Shown: positions 15,303-23,857, counted from the first letter of the stretch. The stretch: 25,983 nucleotides of DNA from Thermoplasmatota archaeon (GCA_016930995.1 JAFGFQ010000138.1:1-25983), one strand, 5' to 3'. Translations and numbers: made by a program. Notes: generated by a model from the letters alone, not told the origin.

Positions 15303-16949
15303 TCAGAGAGTGCTCCCGCCTAGGAGGCCACTTATGAAAAGAATCAACCGCTCCAGGAATGGAAAGCGGAGCAGCAGCCCTTCCCAGAGACGTGGTATAT
15401 CATATGAGACCGGCATGGTCACGGCAAGCATCGTCCATTCACTTTTTGCACCGTAACAGTCTTTTGCTTTGACACGGACCGTGTAGTTACCCTTTTCTTT
15501 CCAGGTTTTTTGTAAAGTGATTTTCTCACCGGACTTGAACGGCCCTATCCAACCGGCTGCTCCCCCAAACCAGTAATCATCACCCCAGTTGAGGTAGTAC
15601 TCTATGTCGTCACCATCAGGATCTGTTGTCCAGAACGTGTACCGATAGGTAGTTCCGTTTTTCCCGTTTCTCCTTCCAAGGATTGATGGTGTCTTTGGCG
15701 GGTGGTTTTCTGTGTTGATGAACACCCAGGTTGTCTTCGTGTCGGTGTTACTCTCGTTATCTGTGACCGTGAGTGTGACTTGATAAATTCCTGCAGCAGC
15801 ATAGGTATGGGTAGCCGTCACCCCTGTTGCTGTGGCTCCATCGCCAAAGTCCCATTCATACGACACGATGATGCCTTCATGGTCAAAGCTTCCGCTTCCA
15901 TCAAAAAAGACCTGGCCTTGAGATGACGTGTTGATACGGGCTACCGGCATCCAGTTGCTATAGTTCGCAGCATGGTACTCGACCCAGTCGATATCAGCAC
16001 TATCGATGTTGAGACTACCGTATTCTATGTTGAAAAACCCGTCATAACCCCATTCTTCGCTTAAACTGTTCTTCACGATCCAGTACCCGCCGTTTGTAAG
16101 AGAGGTATCATCCTTCCATCCGACGATGACAACCTGATGGTTGGTACCCGGAACTGGACCTGGGTAAAGATAACAGTCTGTCGCAGCATGATGGGTATAG
16201 CCCCATTCCTCCAGGTTGTCTGGACCATGATTCCAGATGGTGAATAACATACTGGTGACAATCGGTCCAGATTCCATGATCTGTGTTTTCATTGCATTAC
16301 GGTCCTCGACGCTCCCATCAGGCACCCATCGTCCATAGGTGGAGATCGGGATGAGATGATCCTGCCAGTCGGGGCTTGCGTTTGCACAAGGGACCGTATC
16401 GTTGATCTGGTAAGGGAAACAGAATTCTGGGATGATTCCATTGCAGTAATTCCCTGCTGAGGCGTTGCTTTTAATCCATCGGTACGCGTTGTACGCCCAC
16501 CCTCCATTACAGCTCCCTGCAGCAGGGAGGCATGAGAGGACGTACTGCTCAGAGAGATCAAGATTCAAACCTGCGCATCCTTCCCGTATCTGGATAATGC
16601 TTTCTAATGCACCAATGGCTGCAAAATCCCAGCAGCTTCCGCAGTTCCCTTGGTCTTTCACCGATGAAACCCAGTCGGTTCCATTGATGTCTCGCCAGTT
16701 GAAATAGGGCGGGAGGTCGTCTCTGATTGTTGGTTTTGGTGACAGGTTTGTTGTCTCGCCAAAAAAGATATCATTACTGAGTGATAGATGAGATGAGGCG
16801 GTCTGCTTTGACTCGCATCCACAGTCGTCTTCATTTGAGGGTGATGGTTCTGGATTTATATAATAATCGGTATGTGAAGAGCCGATGAGCGATAGAGATG
16901 ATCCAATCAAGAGAACGAGCACGATGCTTCCTATGATTTTCTTTTTCAT
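15303..16949 (-). CDS. Secreted papain-family (C1A) cysteine protease with PKD domains
   Basis: This is 548 residues from the ATG at 16949, which has GAGGAAGG upstream and opens a signal peptide (MKKKIIGSIVLVLLIGSSLS). A linker of about 60 residues with a DDCGCES motif follows. The papain domain spans about 80-328, with oxyanion Q100 and catalytic C106 in KDQGNCGSCWDFA, H271 in TNHQVVIVGW and N294 in WIVKNSLSEEWGYDG. A classical PKD domain (about 335-412, YEWDFGDG) and a PKD-like domain (about 416-513) come next, then a hydrophobic tail with LLLRFPFLERLILFISGLLG. No I29 inhibitory propeptide is recognisable. All catalytic residues are intact, so extracellular protein degradation is likely. 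The many cysteines suggest disulfides. Confidence 0.9.
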   Translation of the reverse strand: MKKKIIGSIVLVLLIGSSLSLIGSSHTDYYINPEPSPSNEDDCGCESKQTASSHLSLSNDIFFGETTNLSPKPTIRDDLPPYFNWRDINGTDWVSSVKDQGNCGSCWDFAAIGALESIIQIREGCAGLNLDLSEQYVLSCLPAAGSCNGGWAYNAYRWIKSNASAGNYCNGIIPEFCFPYQINDTVPCANASPDWQDHLIPISTYGRWVPDGSVEDRNAMKTQIMESGPIVTSMLFTIWNHGPDNLEEWGYTHHAATDCYLYPGPVPGTNHQVVIVGWKDDTSLTNGGYWIVKNSLSEEWGYDGFFNIEYGSLNIDSADIDWVEYHAANYSNWMPVARINTSSQGQVFFDGSGSFDHEGIIVSYEWDFGDGATATGVTATHTYAAAGIYQVTLTVTDNESNTDTKTTWVFINTENHPPKTPSILGRRNGKNGTTYRYTFWTTDPDGDDIEYYLNWGDDYWFGGAAGWIGPFKSGEKITLQKTWKEKGNYTVRVKAKDCYGAKSEWTMLAVTMPVSYDIPRLWEGLLLRFPFLERLILFISGLLGGSTL

Positions 16950-16999
16950 AGTTCCTTCCTCGAAAAAATATGGTCCCGTTTTTAACATCAGAAAAGCAG

Positions 17000-17007
17000 T
17001 ATTTAAA
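17000..17007 (-). promoter_or_regulatory. Box A of the papain-family protease gene
   Basis: TTTAAATA on the minus strand, within ATATTTAAATACT, lies about 51 bases before the ATG at 16949 and predicts a leader of about 27 bases with the ribosome-binding site. The same octamer precedes the M28 peptidase and FG-GAP genes. Confidence 0.55.
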
Positions 17008-17071
17008 TATTATTACCGATATGAAAGTAAATTCTTCTGAAGAGACACACCAAGGATGGTATACAAAGGAA

Positions 17072-17293
17072 TCATTTCTTTACGATCGCATCTGCAACAG
17101 AGACGCATGCAAGGTAATCATCAAGGGTATGCAGTAGTGAGGCAACCGATGAACTTTCAATGACCGCTTCAAGGATCTTCCCTTTTAAGGTCGATGTCAC
17201 AAAACCGAGGTCATCTGCTTGAAGAGACTGCAGCACTTTCTGCGCTTTCTGTGGAGTCTCAAACTCAAGTGTTACCGTACACAACGCCTTCAT
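17072..17293 (-). CDS. pcc1: KEOPS complex subunit Pcc1-like protein
   Basis: The 73-residue protein has the Pcc1 alpha/beta pattern: an N-terminal strand ALCTVTLEFET, a helix KAQKVLQSLQAD, strands with LKGKILEAVIESSSVASLL, and a C-terminal helix HTLDDYLACVSVADAIVK. In KEOPS it forms the dimer platform for Kae1 in making the t6A37 modification of ANN-decoding tRNAs. Its ATG overlaps the recJ-like stop (ATGA at 17290-17293). The order rps15, DHH protein, pcc1 is familiar from other Euryarchaeota. It is slightly shorter than the usual 75-85 residues. Confidence 0.85.
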   Translation of the reverse strand: MKALCTVTLEFETPQKAQKVLQSLQADDLGFVTSTLKGKILEAVIESSSVASLLHTLDDYLACVSVADAIVKK

Positions 17294-18642
17294 AGTTTTC
17301 CCTTTAGCTGTGTCGTAAGGATACTATCAACCTTTTCCAGGAATTCTTTTTCTTTATCAAACGCAATCGTAGCCCCTGCAGCAATCTTATGACCTCCGCC
17401 ATATCCACCGATTTGCTCTGCCACGGTTTTCATCGCAGACCCAAGATCTAACCCAGCACCTACCAGTTTTTGGTTTCCCCGGCATGAGACATGTATTTCG
17501 TGGTTATCTTCTTTGCGTGCAAGGGAAAACAACGGTTTTCTATCATCTACGACGTAGTTCATGGCAATGCCTGCAATCACACCACCAAGAGAGGAATTAT
17601 CCGAATAGAAATACCGCATCCCCTTGGTCTCATGGATACCTCCATGGTGCAATAGCTGTAGTCCATCCAGGATTTTCTGTTTGTATTCCTTCTCGACTCT
17701 CAGCGCATCATCCCATGCCGAACCATCATTGAGACACAATGAAAGACCAAGGCTGCGATAGCCGTTCTTGCCACATGCGTCAAGCAGGTCAGCAAACCGC
17801 TCAAGCTCCCAACCTTGTGGTGAGAGGTAGCGTTTTCGAATGGTCATCTCTAAGATATTCTGTTGACACCCTGCTTTTATCAGCAGAAAGAGAAGACAGG
17901 ATTGTATCTGCATCATGGTCTTCTGTGGGATATCCTGGATCCTTGTCGATTGTTCAATTCGTAACTGTGCAAGCATCGCTTCTATAGCTGCTTTGTTTCC
18001 AGAAAGCCCAGGGTAGTAAGGATCTATCGAATAAAATAATGCATCTGCGATCGTCTCCCCATACAGTTTTATACTACTCTGTTCCGTGAGAAATCCTTTC
18101 TGTAACGCCTGCTCAAGGATTTTTTTGTTTATCCCTCGAACACCACCAATGAACTGTTTATCCCCCGTCGCTCCAGTAAGAGCCAATGGTGCGAGATCCT
18201 CATTGGTTGGGTCAAGCGCAGTCGCAAGAAGATAACATAATGTCGCCCCTGAGGCATCATAGTTACCATCGATCCCAAAGAGATTCGCATTAATCTGAAT
18301 GATATCCTTCAACGTGTGCTCCTTGAGGAACTGATGATGGTCCAAAATGATTGCTTTACAACCAAGGGATTCGATCGTCTCAATCTGACCACTGCCCATA
18401 TCAGCAAATACAATGAGATCGTTTTGCTCCTTTTTCAATCGGTCAAATCCTTTCGTGAATGGGTTACGCATCAACGAGGCATGGAACTCATATCCAGCCC
18501 GGTACACCGCTGTACACAGAACTCCTGCTGCCGAGATACCGTCTGCGTCATAATGGGACACAATCCGGATACGACTCGATTGTGGTAAAGACAGCAACAA
18601 TGCAGCTGCGTCCTGACATGCACGGAGGATATCTTCTCCCAT
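17290..18642 (-). CDS. RecJ-like DHH/DHHA1 phosphoesterase
   Basis: The 450-residue protein has the DHH motifs SHYDADGISA (29-38), VFADMGSGQ (78-86), and ILDHHQF (99-105), then SGATLCYLLATAL and LTGATGDKQ, and ends in a DHHA1 domain with the glycine-rich GGYGGGHKIAAGATI. These metal ligands fit an active single-strand nuclease of the archaeal RecJ group. Relatives include GAN, which binds the replicative GINS-MCM helicase, and 3'-5' exonucleases. The exact partner cannot be read from sequence. It lies between rps15 (59-base gap) and pcc1 (four-base overlap), a position conserved in Euryarchaeota. Confidence 0.88.
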   Translation of the reverse strand: MGEDILRACQDAAALLLSLPQSSRIRIVSHYDADGISAAGVLCTAVYRAGYEFHASLMRNPFTKGFDRLKKEQNDLIVFADMGSGQIETIESLGCKAIILDHHQFLKEHTLKDIIQINANLFGIDGNYDASGATLCYLLATALDPTNEDLAPLALTGATGDKQFIGGVRGINKKILEQALQKGFLTEQSSIKLYGETIADALFYSIDPYYPGLSGNKAAIEAMLAQLRIEQSTRIQDIPQKTMMQIQSCLLFLLIKAGCQQNILEMTIRKRYLSPQGWELERFADLLDACGKNGYRSLGLSLCLNDGSAWDDALRVEKEYKQKILDGLQLLHHGGIHETKGMRYFYSDNSSLGGVIAGIAMNYVVDDRKPLFSLARKEDNHEIHVSCRGNQKLVGAGLDLGSAMKTVAEQIGGYGGGHKIAAGATIAFDKEKEFLEKVDSILTTQLKGKL

Positions 18643-18701
18643 AGGATGTACTCTTCAGAACGAAAAACATGTTCGAGGCTAAAAAGATAATGGCAGATTC
18701 G

Positions 18702-19157
18702 TCATTCGAACATGAGTTTTGCTTGATCAAGACTGTATTTCCAGCCCTCTGGAAGTCTGTGTTCCCGGTGATAGTATTTCATAAGGCGGCGAATCTTCGA
18801 TTCAGTCAGTGATAGGTTCCGTTTTGTTTTAGAATCCTTATGATTTTGATCGATATGCTTCTTCAATTTCAACGCGGTTTTAATCAAACTCTGTAAATCC
18901 TCTGGGATTTCCTGAGTAATATTATTCTGCTTCAGGATTTGTGTAATGGTTTTCCCCGTAGCGATTTTCACATCAGGGACTGCATATTGGTCACGAAGAA
19001 TCATTCCAATCTCACTAGTGGTCTTCTCTGCTTTTGCGAGTTCCATGATACGGCCTTCGATTTCTCGGGGATTAAGCGAACTCCACTCTGGGTGTTTTTT
19101 CCGCAGAGGATGGGTAGAACCAGATTTACCTTTTGTTCGAGCGTGCATTCGTGCCAT
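18702..19157 (-). CDS. rps15: 30S ribosomal protein S15
   Basis: The 151-residue protein has the archaeal/eukaryotic S15 form: a basic N-terminus MARMHARTKGKSGSTHPLR, the extra archaeal helix pair with GMILRDQYAVPDVK, and the four-helix S15 core ending in RNLSLTESKIRRLMKYYH. It binds 16S rRNA in the central domain of the small subunit. GGAGTG lies about eight bases before the ATG, and a good TATA box lies upstream. It leads the rps15-recJ-like-pcc1 group and is divergent from cysS. Confidence 0.96.
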   Translation of the reverse strand: MARMHARTKGKSGSTHPLRKKHPEWSSLNPREIEGRIMELAKAEKTTSEIGMILRDQYAVPDVKIATGKTITQILKQNNITQEIPEDLQSLIKTALKLKKHIDQNHKDSKTKRNLSLTESKIRRLMKYYHREHRLPEGWKYSLDQAKLMFE

Positions 19158-19208
19158 TCTTTACACTCCATGAACGATTCTTAAGGGAACTCCCTAATAA
19201 ACTACTCG

Positions 19209-19218
19209 TATATAAAAC
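19209..19218 (-). promoter_or_regulatory. TATA box of rps15
   Basis: TTTTATATAC on the minus strand lies about 52-61 bases before the rps15 ATG, predicting a leader of about 30 bases. The 185-base divergent region to cysS holds this and the cysS box; nothing else is evident. Confidence 0.55.
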
Positions 19219-19295
19219 TAAAGGTGCATCTGGATATCTGGTCTTTTACGGAATGTCGTCTCTCGAAAAGTAACTCGACTCGGCTGCCGCCCATA

Positions 19296-19305
19296 AAGTA
19301 TATAA
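19296..19305 (+). promoter_or_regulatory. TATA box of cysS-uspA
   Basis: AAGTATATAA lies 38-47 bases before the cysS ATG, predicting a leader of roughly 15 bases. Confidence 0.55.
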
Positions 19306-19342
19306 TTTTCCTGCCATTAGCTAAAGACGTTGAGTGTAGGAG

Positions 19343-20845
19343 ATGACACTACATATATATAATACGCTAACAAGAAAAAAAGAAGAGTTCATTCCTGTCG
19401 AACCGGACAAGGTGAAGATGTACGTCTGTGGGATGACTGTGTATAGCGATGCACATATCGGGCATGCCCGTACCTATGTCGCATTCGATGTGATTCGCCG
19501 TTACTTCGAATATAAGGGTAATACGGTTCAGTACGTGCAAAATATAACAGATGTCGATGATAAGATCATCGCAGCAGCCAACCGGGAGGGCATCGACCCG
19601 CTGACGTACTCACAGCGATTTACAGATAGATGTCTTTCCGACCTTGATGCCCTTGGTGTCAGACGAGCAAACCTCTATCCAAAGGCTTCAGAGACGATCC
19701 CTGAGATAATCCAGATGATCGAACAGATCATACAAAACGGATACGGGTACGTCGCTGATGGTGACGTGTATTTCTCTGTCGAAAAATTCAGCGACTACGG
19801 GAAGCTTTCAGGCCAGAATATCGCTGAGATGAAAAAAGGGGCTCGAGTGGAACCTGGGGAACGCAAACGCAGCTCCTTGGATTTTGCACTCTGGAAAAAA
19901 GCAAAACCTGGGGAACCGATTTGGTCGTCGCCCTGGGGTCCTGGGAGACCTGGATGGCATATCGAATGCTCAGCGATGAGTTGCAGCATACTTGGTCCGA
20001 CCTTTGATATCCATGGGGGTGGAATGGATTTGCAGTTTCCCCATCATGAAAACGAGGTAGCCCAGGCAGAGGCTGCGACGGGAAAACAGTTCGCGCGTTA
20101 CTGGATGCATATCGGGCTGCTTACGATTAATGGGGAAAAGATGTCCAAATCCCTTGGCAACATCATCAATGTTAAGGATCTGCTCCAGAGATGGGATGCT
20201 GAAATCCTTCGAATGTTTTTCGCCCAAGCGCATTATCGGAGTCCCCCTGATTTCAGTGAGAAAGCACTCACCGATATCGAGAAGGGACGTGAACGTCTCC
20301 ATCGGGTCAGAGAGCGATTGGAGGAGCAGGCAAATAAAGCCTCCTGCCAGGAATTTTCCGCAGCAGCAGTACCCGACCCCGAGAAATCCTACTTGACATC
20401 ACTCAAAGAACTTCAAGAGCAATTTCAAGAGGCAATGGATGATGATTTCAATACACCAAAAGCGTTTGCATCACTTTTTGAGTTTGTCAATAAGACAAAC
20501 AAGTTTTTTGAACAGCATCCCTCACCAAATCCAGGACTCTGCAGGTATGCTTTGGATATCTATGAAAAAATCGGTTCTGTCCTGACCTTGTTTCAGCCTG
20601 AGAAAAAAGCATCACAAAAGAAGGATACGGAAATAGTTCATTCATTGCAGGTGCTCCTTCAATCCTGTGAAAAAACCATAGAATCTCCATCGATGGAAAG
20701 ACTCCTGCAGGCGTTGCTTAATGCTCGTGAAGAAGCCCGAAAACGAAAAGACTGGGCTACTGCTGATCGTATCAGAAAAAACCTTGAATCCCTTGGTTTT
20801 GAGATACAGGACACCACTGCTGGTCCGATATGGAGGAAGAAATAA
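19343..20845 (+). CDS. cysS: Cysteinyl-tRNA synthetase
   Basis: This class I synthetase, 500 residues long, charges tRNA-Cys. The ATP motifs HIGH (38-41) and KMSKS (266-270) are intact. The zinc site that recognises cysteine is visible as C29 (in MYVCGMTVYSDAHIG), C209 (in HIECSAMS) and the FPHHENE segment, at positions very close to the E. coli enzyme (C28, C209, H234, E238). A C-terminal DALR-like helical domain follows. Its presence means charging of tRNA-Cys does not need the SepRS/SepCysS route. A GGAG lies directly against the ATG with no spacer, which is odd, but the N-terminus fits the family exactly. uspA follows three bases after its stop. Confidence 0.97.
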   Translation: MTLHIYNTLTRKKEEFIPVEPDKVKMYVCGMTVYSDAHIGHARTYVAFDVIRRYFEYKGNTVQYVQNITDVDDKIIAAANREGIDPLTYSQRFTDRCLSDLDALGVRRANLYPKASETIPEIIQMIEQIIQNGYGYVADGDVYFSVEKFSDYGKLSGQNIAEMKKGARVEPGERKRSSLDFALWKKAKPGEPIWSSPWGPGRPGWHIECSAMSCSILGPTFDIHGGGMDLQFPHHENEVAQAEAATGKQFARYWMHIGLLTINGEKMSKSLGNIINVKDLLQRWDAEILRMFFAQAHYRSPPDFSEKALTDIEKGRERLHRVRERLEEQANKASCQEFSAAAVPDPEKSYLTSLKELQEQFQEAMDDDFNTPKAFASLFEFVNKTNKFFEQHPSPNPGLCRYALDIYEKIGSVLTLFQPEKKASQKKDTEIVHSLQVLLQSCEKTIESPSMERLLQALLNAREEARKRKDWATADRIRKNLESLGFEIQDTTAGPIWRKK

Positions 20846-20848
20846 CCG

Positions 20849-21259
20849 ATGAAACGAATCCTTGTTGGGTTTGACGGGTCAGAAGGTGCTGAAAACGCGT
20901 TAAACAAAGCGATGATGATCATCGATGATGATGGTGAGTTGATTCTTCTTGCGATCATCCCCCTGCCCTCCGATCGTAACCTGCTGGATCAAAAAACCTA
21001 TGAGCTGATTAAGCGACGGGCACATTCGATGATAAACGACGTGATATGCGATATCGGGTCCCATGGATTTTCCATCAACGGTATGGTAAAAGAAGGAGAG
21101 GACATCGCTGCGGTGATCATCGATGTGGCAAACGAGCTGCGCTGCGACCTCATTGTGCTTGGCAGCCGCGGTTCAAGTTCACTGGGGAAATATCCGATCG
21201 GCAGTGTTGCCAATAAGGTTGTTCAGTATGCGGCAAAACCGGTGATGGTCGTTCGATAA
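20849..21259 (+). CDS. Universal stress protein (UspA family)
   Basis: The 136-residue single-domain Usp protein opens with RILVGFDGSEGAENAL and carries the ATP-binding signature G-x2-G-x9-G-S as LGSRGSSSLGKYPIGSV, followed by VVQYAAKPVMVVR. It is therefore likely to bind ATP and form dimers in the cytoplasm; its exact role is unknown. It starts three bases after cysS, inside reach of a GGAGG at the end of that gene, so the two are probably cotranscribed and translationally coupled. The convergent rpl15e gene ends only eight bases away. Confidence 0.92.
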   Translation: MKRILVGFDGSEGAENALNKAMMIIDDDGELILLAIIPLPSDRNLLDQKTYELIKRRAHSMINDVICDIGSHGFSINGMVKEGEDIAAVIIDVANELRCDLIVLGSRGSSSLGKYPIGSVANKVVQYAAKPVMVVR

Positions 21260-21267
21260 AAACACGT

Positions 21268-21855
21268 TTATTTTCCCTTGGTTTGATGCGCACGAATGCT
21301 TGGACGGATTTTTTCAGCACCTTTTCCCTTGTACATCAATCCGCGTCCCTTCTGCCCAGCACTGGTTTTTCCTCGTAACACCCGTCGTCTGTTCGGGAAT
21401 GCAGAAATCCAGTTGATTTTCTGATCGTTTACAATAGCAGGATGTGCGGGGTCAACTAAAATGATCTCATAGTAATGATACATCCCGTCTTTTCCGATCC
21501 AGTAGGAGTTGAGAACTTCCATGTTCGGAAACCGAGATGCGGTCCGTTCCTCAATGATTCTTTGTGCGCTCTTGGCTGGTGTCAATTTTTTTGTTCCTCG
21601 TGCAGAGGGTTTTCTTCCACCTTTTATCTGATGACGGTTCAACCCTCCATGGCGTACGCGTGCTCGGACTATGCAGTACCCTTGCTTTGCTTTATAGCCA
21701 AGTGAGCGTGCGCGATCAATCCGTAAGGGTTTGTCAACTCGTAGAAAGTTCTCTTCTCGTCTCCATTGAATCATTCTGTCTTTCTGTGGTGATTTAAAGG
21801 AAGTATCTGGTTTTTTCCATTTTTCGCCGATATAGTCGTACACGCTTTTTCCCAT
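21268..21855 (-). CDS. rpl15e: 50S ribosomal protein L15e
   Basis: The 195-residue large-subunit protein is specific to archaea and eukaryotes. Family segments are [36 protein letters not shown], a basic loop [33 protein letters not shown] and the basic end [17 protein letters not shown] choose the ATG at 21855 because AAGGTG lies about seven bases before it; a GTG at 21864 would add three residues. It stands alone behind its own promoter and is convergent with uspA. Confidence 0.96.
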   Translation of the reverse strand: MGKSVYDYIGEKWKKPDTSFKSPQKDRMIQWRREENFLRVDKPLRIDRARSLGYKAKQGYCIVRARVRHGGLNRHQIKGGRKPSARGTKKLTPAKSAQRIIEERTASRFPNMEVLNSYWIGKDGMYHYYEIILVDPAHPAIVNDQKINWISAFPNRRRVLRGKTSAGQKGRGLMYKGKGAEKIRPSIRAHQTKGK

Positions 21856-21907
21856 AAATGACACCTTATATATTGATTGGTTGTAGGAGGTATGGAAGGG
21901 ACATGTT

Positions 21908-21916
21908 TATTTAAAA
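21908..21916 (-). promoter_or_regulatory. Box A of rpl15e
   Basis: TTTTAAATA on the minus strand lies about 53-61 bases before the ATG at 21855. The predicted leader of about 30 bases contains AAGGTG. Confidence 0.5.
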
Positions 21917-21971
21917 CTTTTGTCGTGTTGATTAAGGAAACCATGAGGCTTAAAAATGAAATTTATGATTG

Positions 21972-21988
21972 AAAAAAAGAAGGAAAAA
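21972..21988 (-). terminator. T-rich terminator after the M28 peptidase gene
   Basis: On the minus strand, nine bases after the stop, TTTTTCCTTC is followed by a run of seven T. This resembles the oligo-T terminator after serC. Confidence 0.55.
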
Positions 21989-21996
21989 GAGATGTG

Positions 21997-23706
21997 TTAG
22001 TATCCCATGAGGTGTCGAAGGATCGGGAACGCCCGTGGGAATATCTCGAAGAGACGTTGCAGAACCCCTGTGAGGACATAAGACGTATCCTTAGGCATGA
22101 CAACGCTCAGGGTCCCCCAATTGCTCTCAATGCCATAGATGTCCTTAGCCTTCGCCTTTATGAGATAGGTCCCCTTTGTGTCCCACTGATGTGAGATCTC
22201 AGCATCCTCCCCAGACTCATAAGGACCAGCCCATTCGGTGGTATTGCCATCGCCCCATTCGATGTAGTAATACACATCGTCTGCATTGGGATCAGTGCTT
22301 CTAAACGTATATGTGTATGGAGTCCCAACCGCACCTCGTGTTTTGCCAGTAATACTTGGAGTGTTTGGCGGGACATCATTGATTATATGCATCATGATGG
22401 GATCTGACCATTCACTGGTCACATCATGGATATCTTTCGCTCTGGCCTGGACTGTATAGGTTGCAACAGTGGTCCATGATTTCTGTTCGGTGATCTGTGT
22501 TCCTGGGCTATATGGTCCAAGCCATCCACTGTTCGTCCCGTCTCCCCAGTCAAAGTAGTAATAAACATCTTCGCCGTCAGGTTCAGTGGTGGTGGCGTTA
22601 AAGATGTACTGAACATTGATTACTCCAGTGGTTGGTCCATCTAGGATTGGTTTTGCGGGGGCATTACTTAGGTAACTTGCCTCTCCTAACTCTGCAAGGG
22701 TGGCGAGAATGAGCTTGACGTTTTTAACGGCATATGTTGCGTTGATATGATCAATCGTATCCCCCGAGGTATGATAGTAGGGCGTCATTTCGTATTCAAA
22801 ATAAAATATTGCAGAATATCCGTTTTGCCAGAAATAATAATGGTCACTGCCCGAGGAAGTCCCTGCATTATGTAAGGTCAGATGGATATAATCGTTATAC
22901 TCGGCTCCGACATTCACAGTGTACGTATAGAGCCAAGTCGATGCTGAATTGACATAGACATCAACGTTGTTTCCATGACTTGTCGTAATCGCATAACTGA
23001 TCATGTCTGCATTCAAGACACCTGCGATGTTCCATCCTTGTGCCGCCGCTTGTTGTGCATAGATTCTGCTCCCATACAAGCCTTCTTCCTCGCCAGAAAA
23101 CGCCACGAACTTAATGGTATAGTTGAATTGATGCTGGCTCATCACATACGCTGCAATTAACACAGCTACTGTTCCCGAACCGTCGTCATCTGCCCCTGGG
23201 CTTGATGCAACGGTGTCGTAATGACCGCAGACGATGTAGATTTCATCACTGGAGGTATCGGTGCCATTGATAGTCGCTTCGACGTTGTTCGATGAGTACC
23301 CCCCATACGACCAGGGATGATACCGGGCCCATAAGCCCATGCTTTGGAATTGCTCGTAGATGTATTGCGCTGCGGCGATACAGGACGCGGTCCCTGTGTA
23401 CCGTGGACCAAAACCTGTAATGTTTTCTAAATAATGTAAATACAATGTAGTGTCAACCTGCTCAATCATGCTAATAACAATATCATCCATCGTCGCCGGT
23501 GTTTTTTGAGGAGTCGATCGGATCAATGGAACATCAGTTATTGAATCGGATGGTGGGTTTGGTGCTGCTCCTGGGCCCGGTGCTTTTGGACGTGGTTGAA
23601 CGGAACCGGAAATGATTGCATCTCCTGTTTGGAGTGATCCAACGACAGGGATGAGAGAGAGTATCATCAGCATACATAAAACAAGACTTACTATTTTTTT
23701 CTTCAT
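21997..23706 (-). CDS. Secreted M28-family zinc peptidase with two PKD-like domains
   Basis: This is 569 residues from the ATG at 23706, which opens a signal peptide (MKKKIVSLVLCMLMILSLIP); the frame extends nine residues further without a signal. A proline-rich linker is followed by the M28 domain at about 85-345. Zinc and catalytic residues are H162 (CGHYDT), D174 (PGADDDGSG), E206/E207 (SGEEEGLYGS), D234 (LNADMIS) and H312 (PYYHTSGDT), all as in co-catalytic dizinc aminopeptidases. Two PKD-like repeats follow at about 350-440 and 443-537 (FDWGDGTNSGWLGPY, IEWGDGNTTEWAGPY). The C-terminal tail LFEIFPRAFPILRHLMGY may serve sorting or attachment. It likely releases amino acids outside the cell, complementing the papain-like protease. 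It has its own promoter and terminator. Confidence 0.92.
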   Translation of the reverse strand: MKKKIVSLVLCMLMILSLIPVVGSLQTGDAIISGSVQPRPKAPGPGAAPNPPSDSITDVPLIRSTPQKTPATMDDIVISMIEQVDTTLYLHYLENITGFGPRYTGTASCIAAAQYIYEQFQSMGLWARYHPWSYGGYSSNNVEATINGTDTSSDEIYIVCGHYDTVASSPGADDDGSGTVAVLIAAYVMSQHQFNYTIKFVAFSGEEEGLYGSRIYAQQAAAQGWNIAGVLNADMISYAITTSHGNNVDVYVNSASTWLYTYTVNVGAEYNDYIHLTLHNAGTSSGSDHYYFWQNGYSAIFYFEYEMTPYYHTSGDTIDHINATYAVKNVKLILATLAELGEASYLSNAPAKPILDGPTTGVINVQYIFNATTTEPDGEDVYYYFDWGDGTNSGWLGPYSPGTQITEQKSWTTVATYTVQARAKDIHDVTSEWSDPIMMHIINDVPPNTPSITGKTRGAVGTPYTYTFRSTDPNADDVYYYIEWGDGNTTEWAGPYESGEDAEISHQWDTKGTYLIKAKAKDIYGIESNWGTLSVVMPKDTSYVLTGVLQRLFEIFPRAFPILRHLMGY

Positions 23707-23740
23707 AATATCTACCCCTACCATATTATACATGATATAG

Positions 23741-23748
23741 TATTTAAA
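23741..23748 (-). promoter_or_regulatory. Box A of the M28 peptidase gene
   Basis: TTTAAATA on the minus strand, in AAATTTAAATACT, lies 35-42 bases before the ATG at 23706, predicting a leader of about 12 bases. The context is nearly the same as at the papain-like protease promoter. Confidence 0.55.
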
Positions 23749-23816
23749 TTTTCACGACAAGTACCAATTTTCTATGAATCTTTTATCAGAAACGTCAAAA
23801 AAAAAAGGGGCATAAA

Positions 23817-23824
23817 TTTAAATA
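23817..23824 (+). promoter_or_regulatory. Box A of the FG-GAP propeller gene
   Basis: TTTAAATA in AAATTTAAATAG lies 34-41 bases before the ATG at 23858. The leader would be about ten bases and includes CGGGGT. It is divergent from the M28 peptidase promoter, with 68 bases between the two boxes. Confidence 0.55.
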
Positions 23825-23857
23825 GAAAGCCGTTTATTATAAAAAACGGGGTATTAT

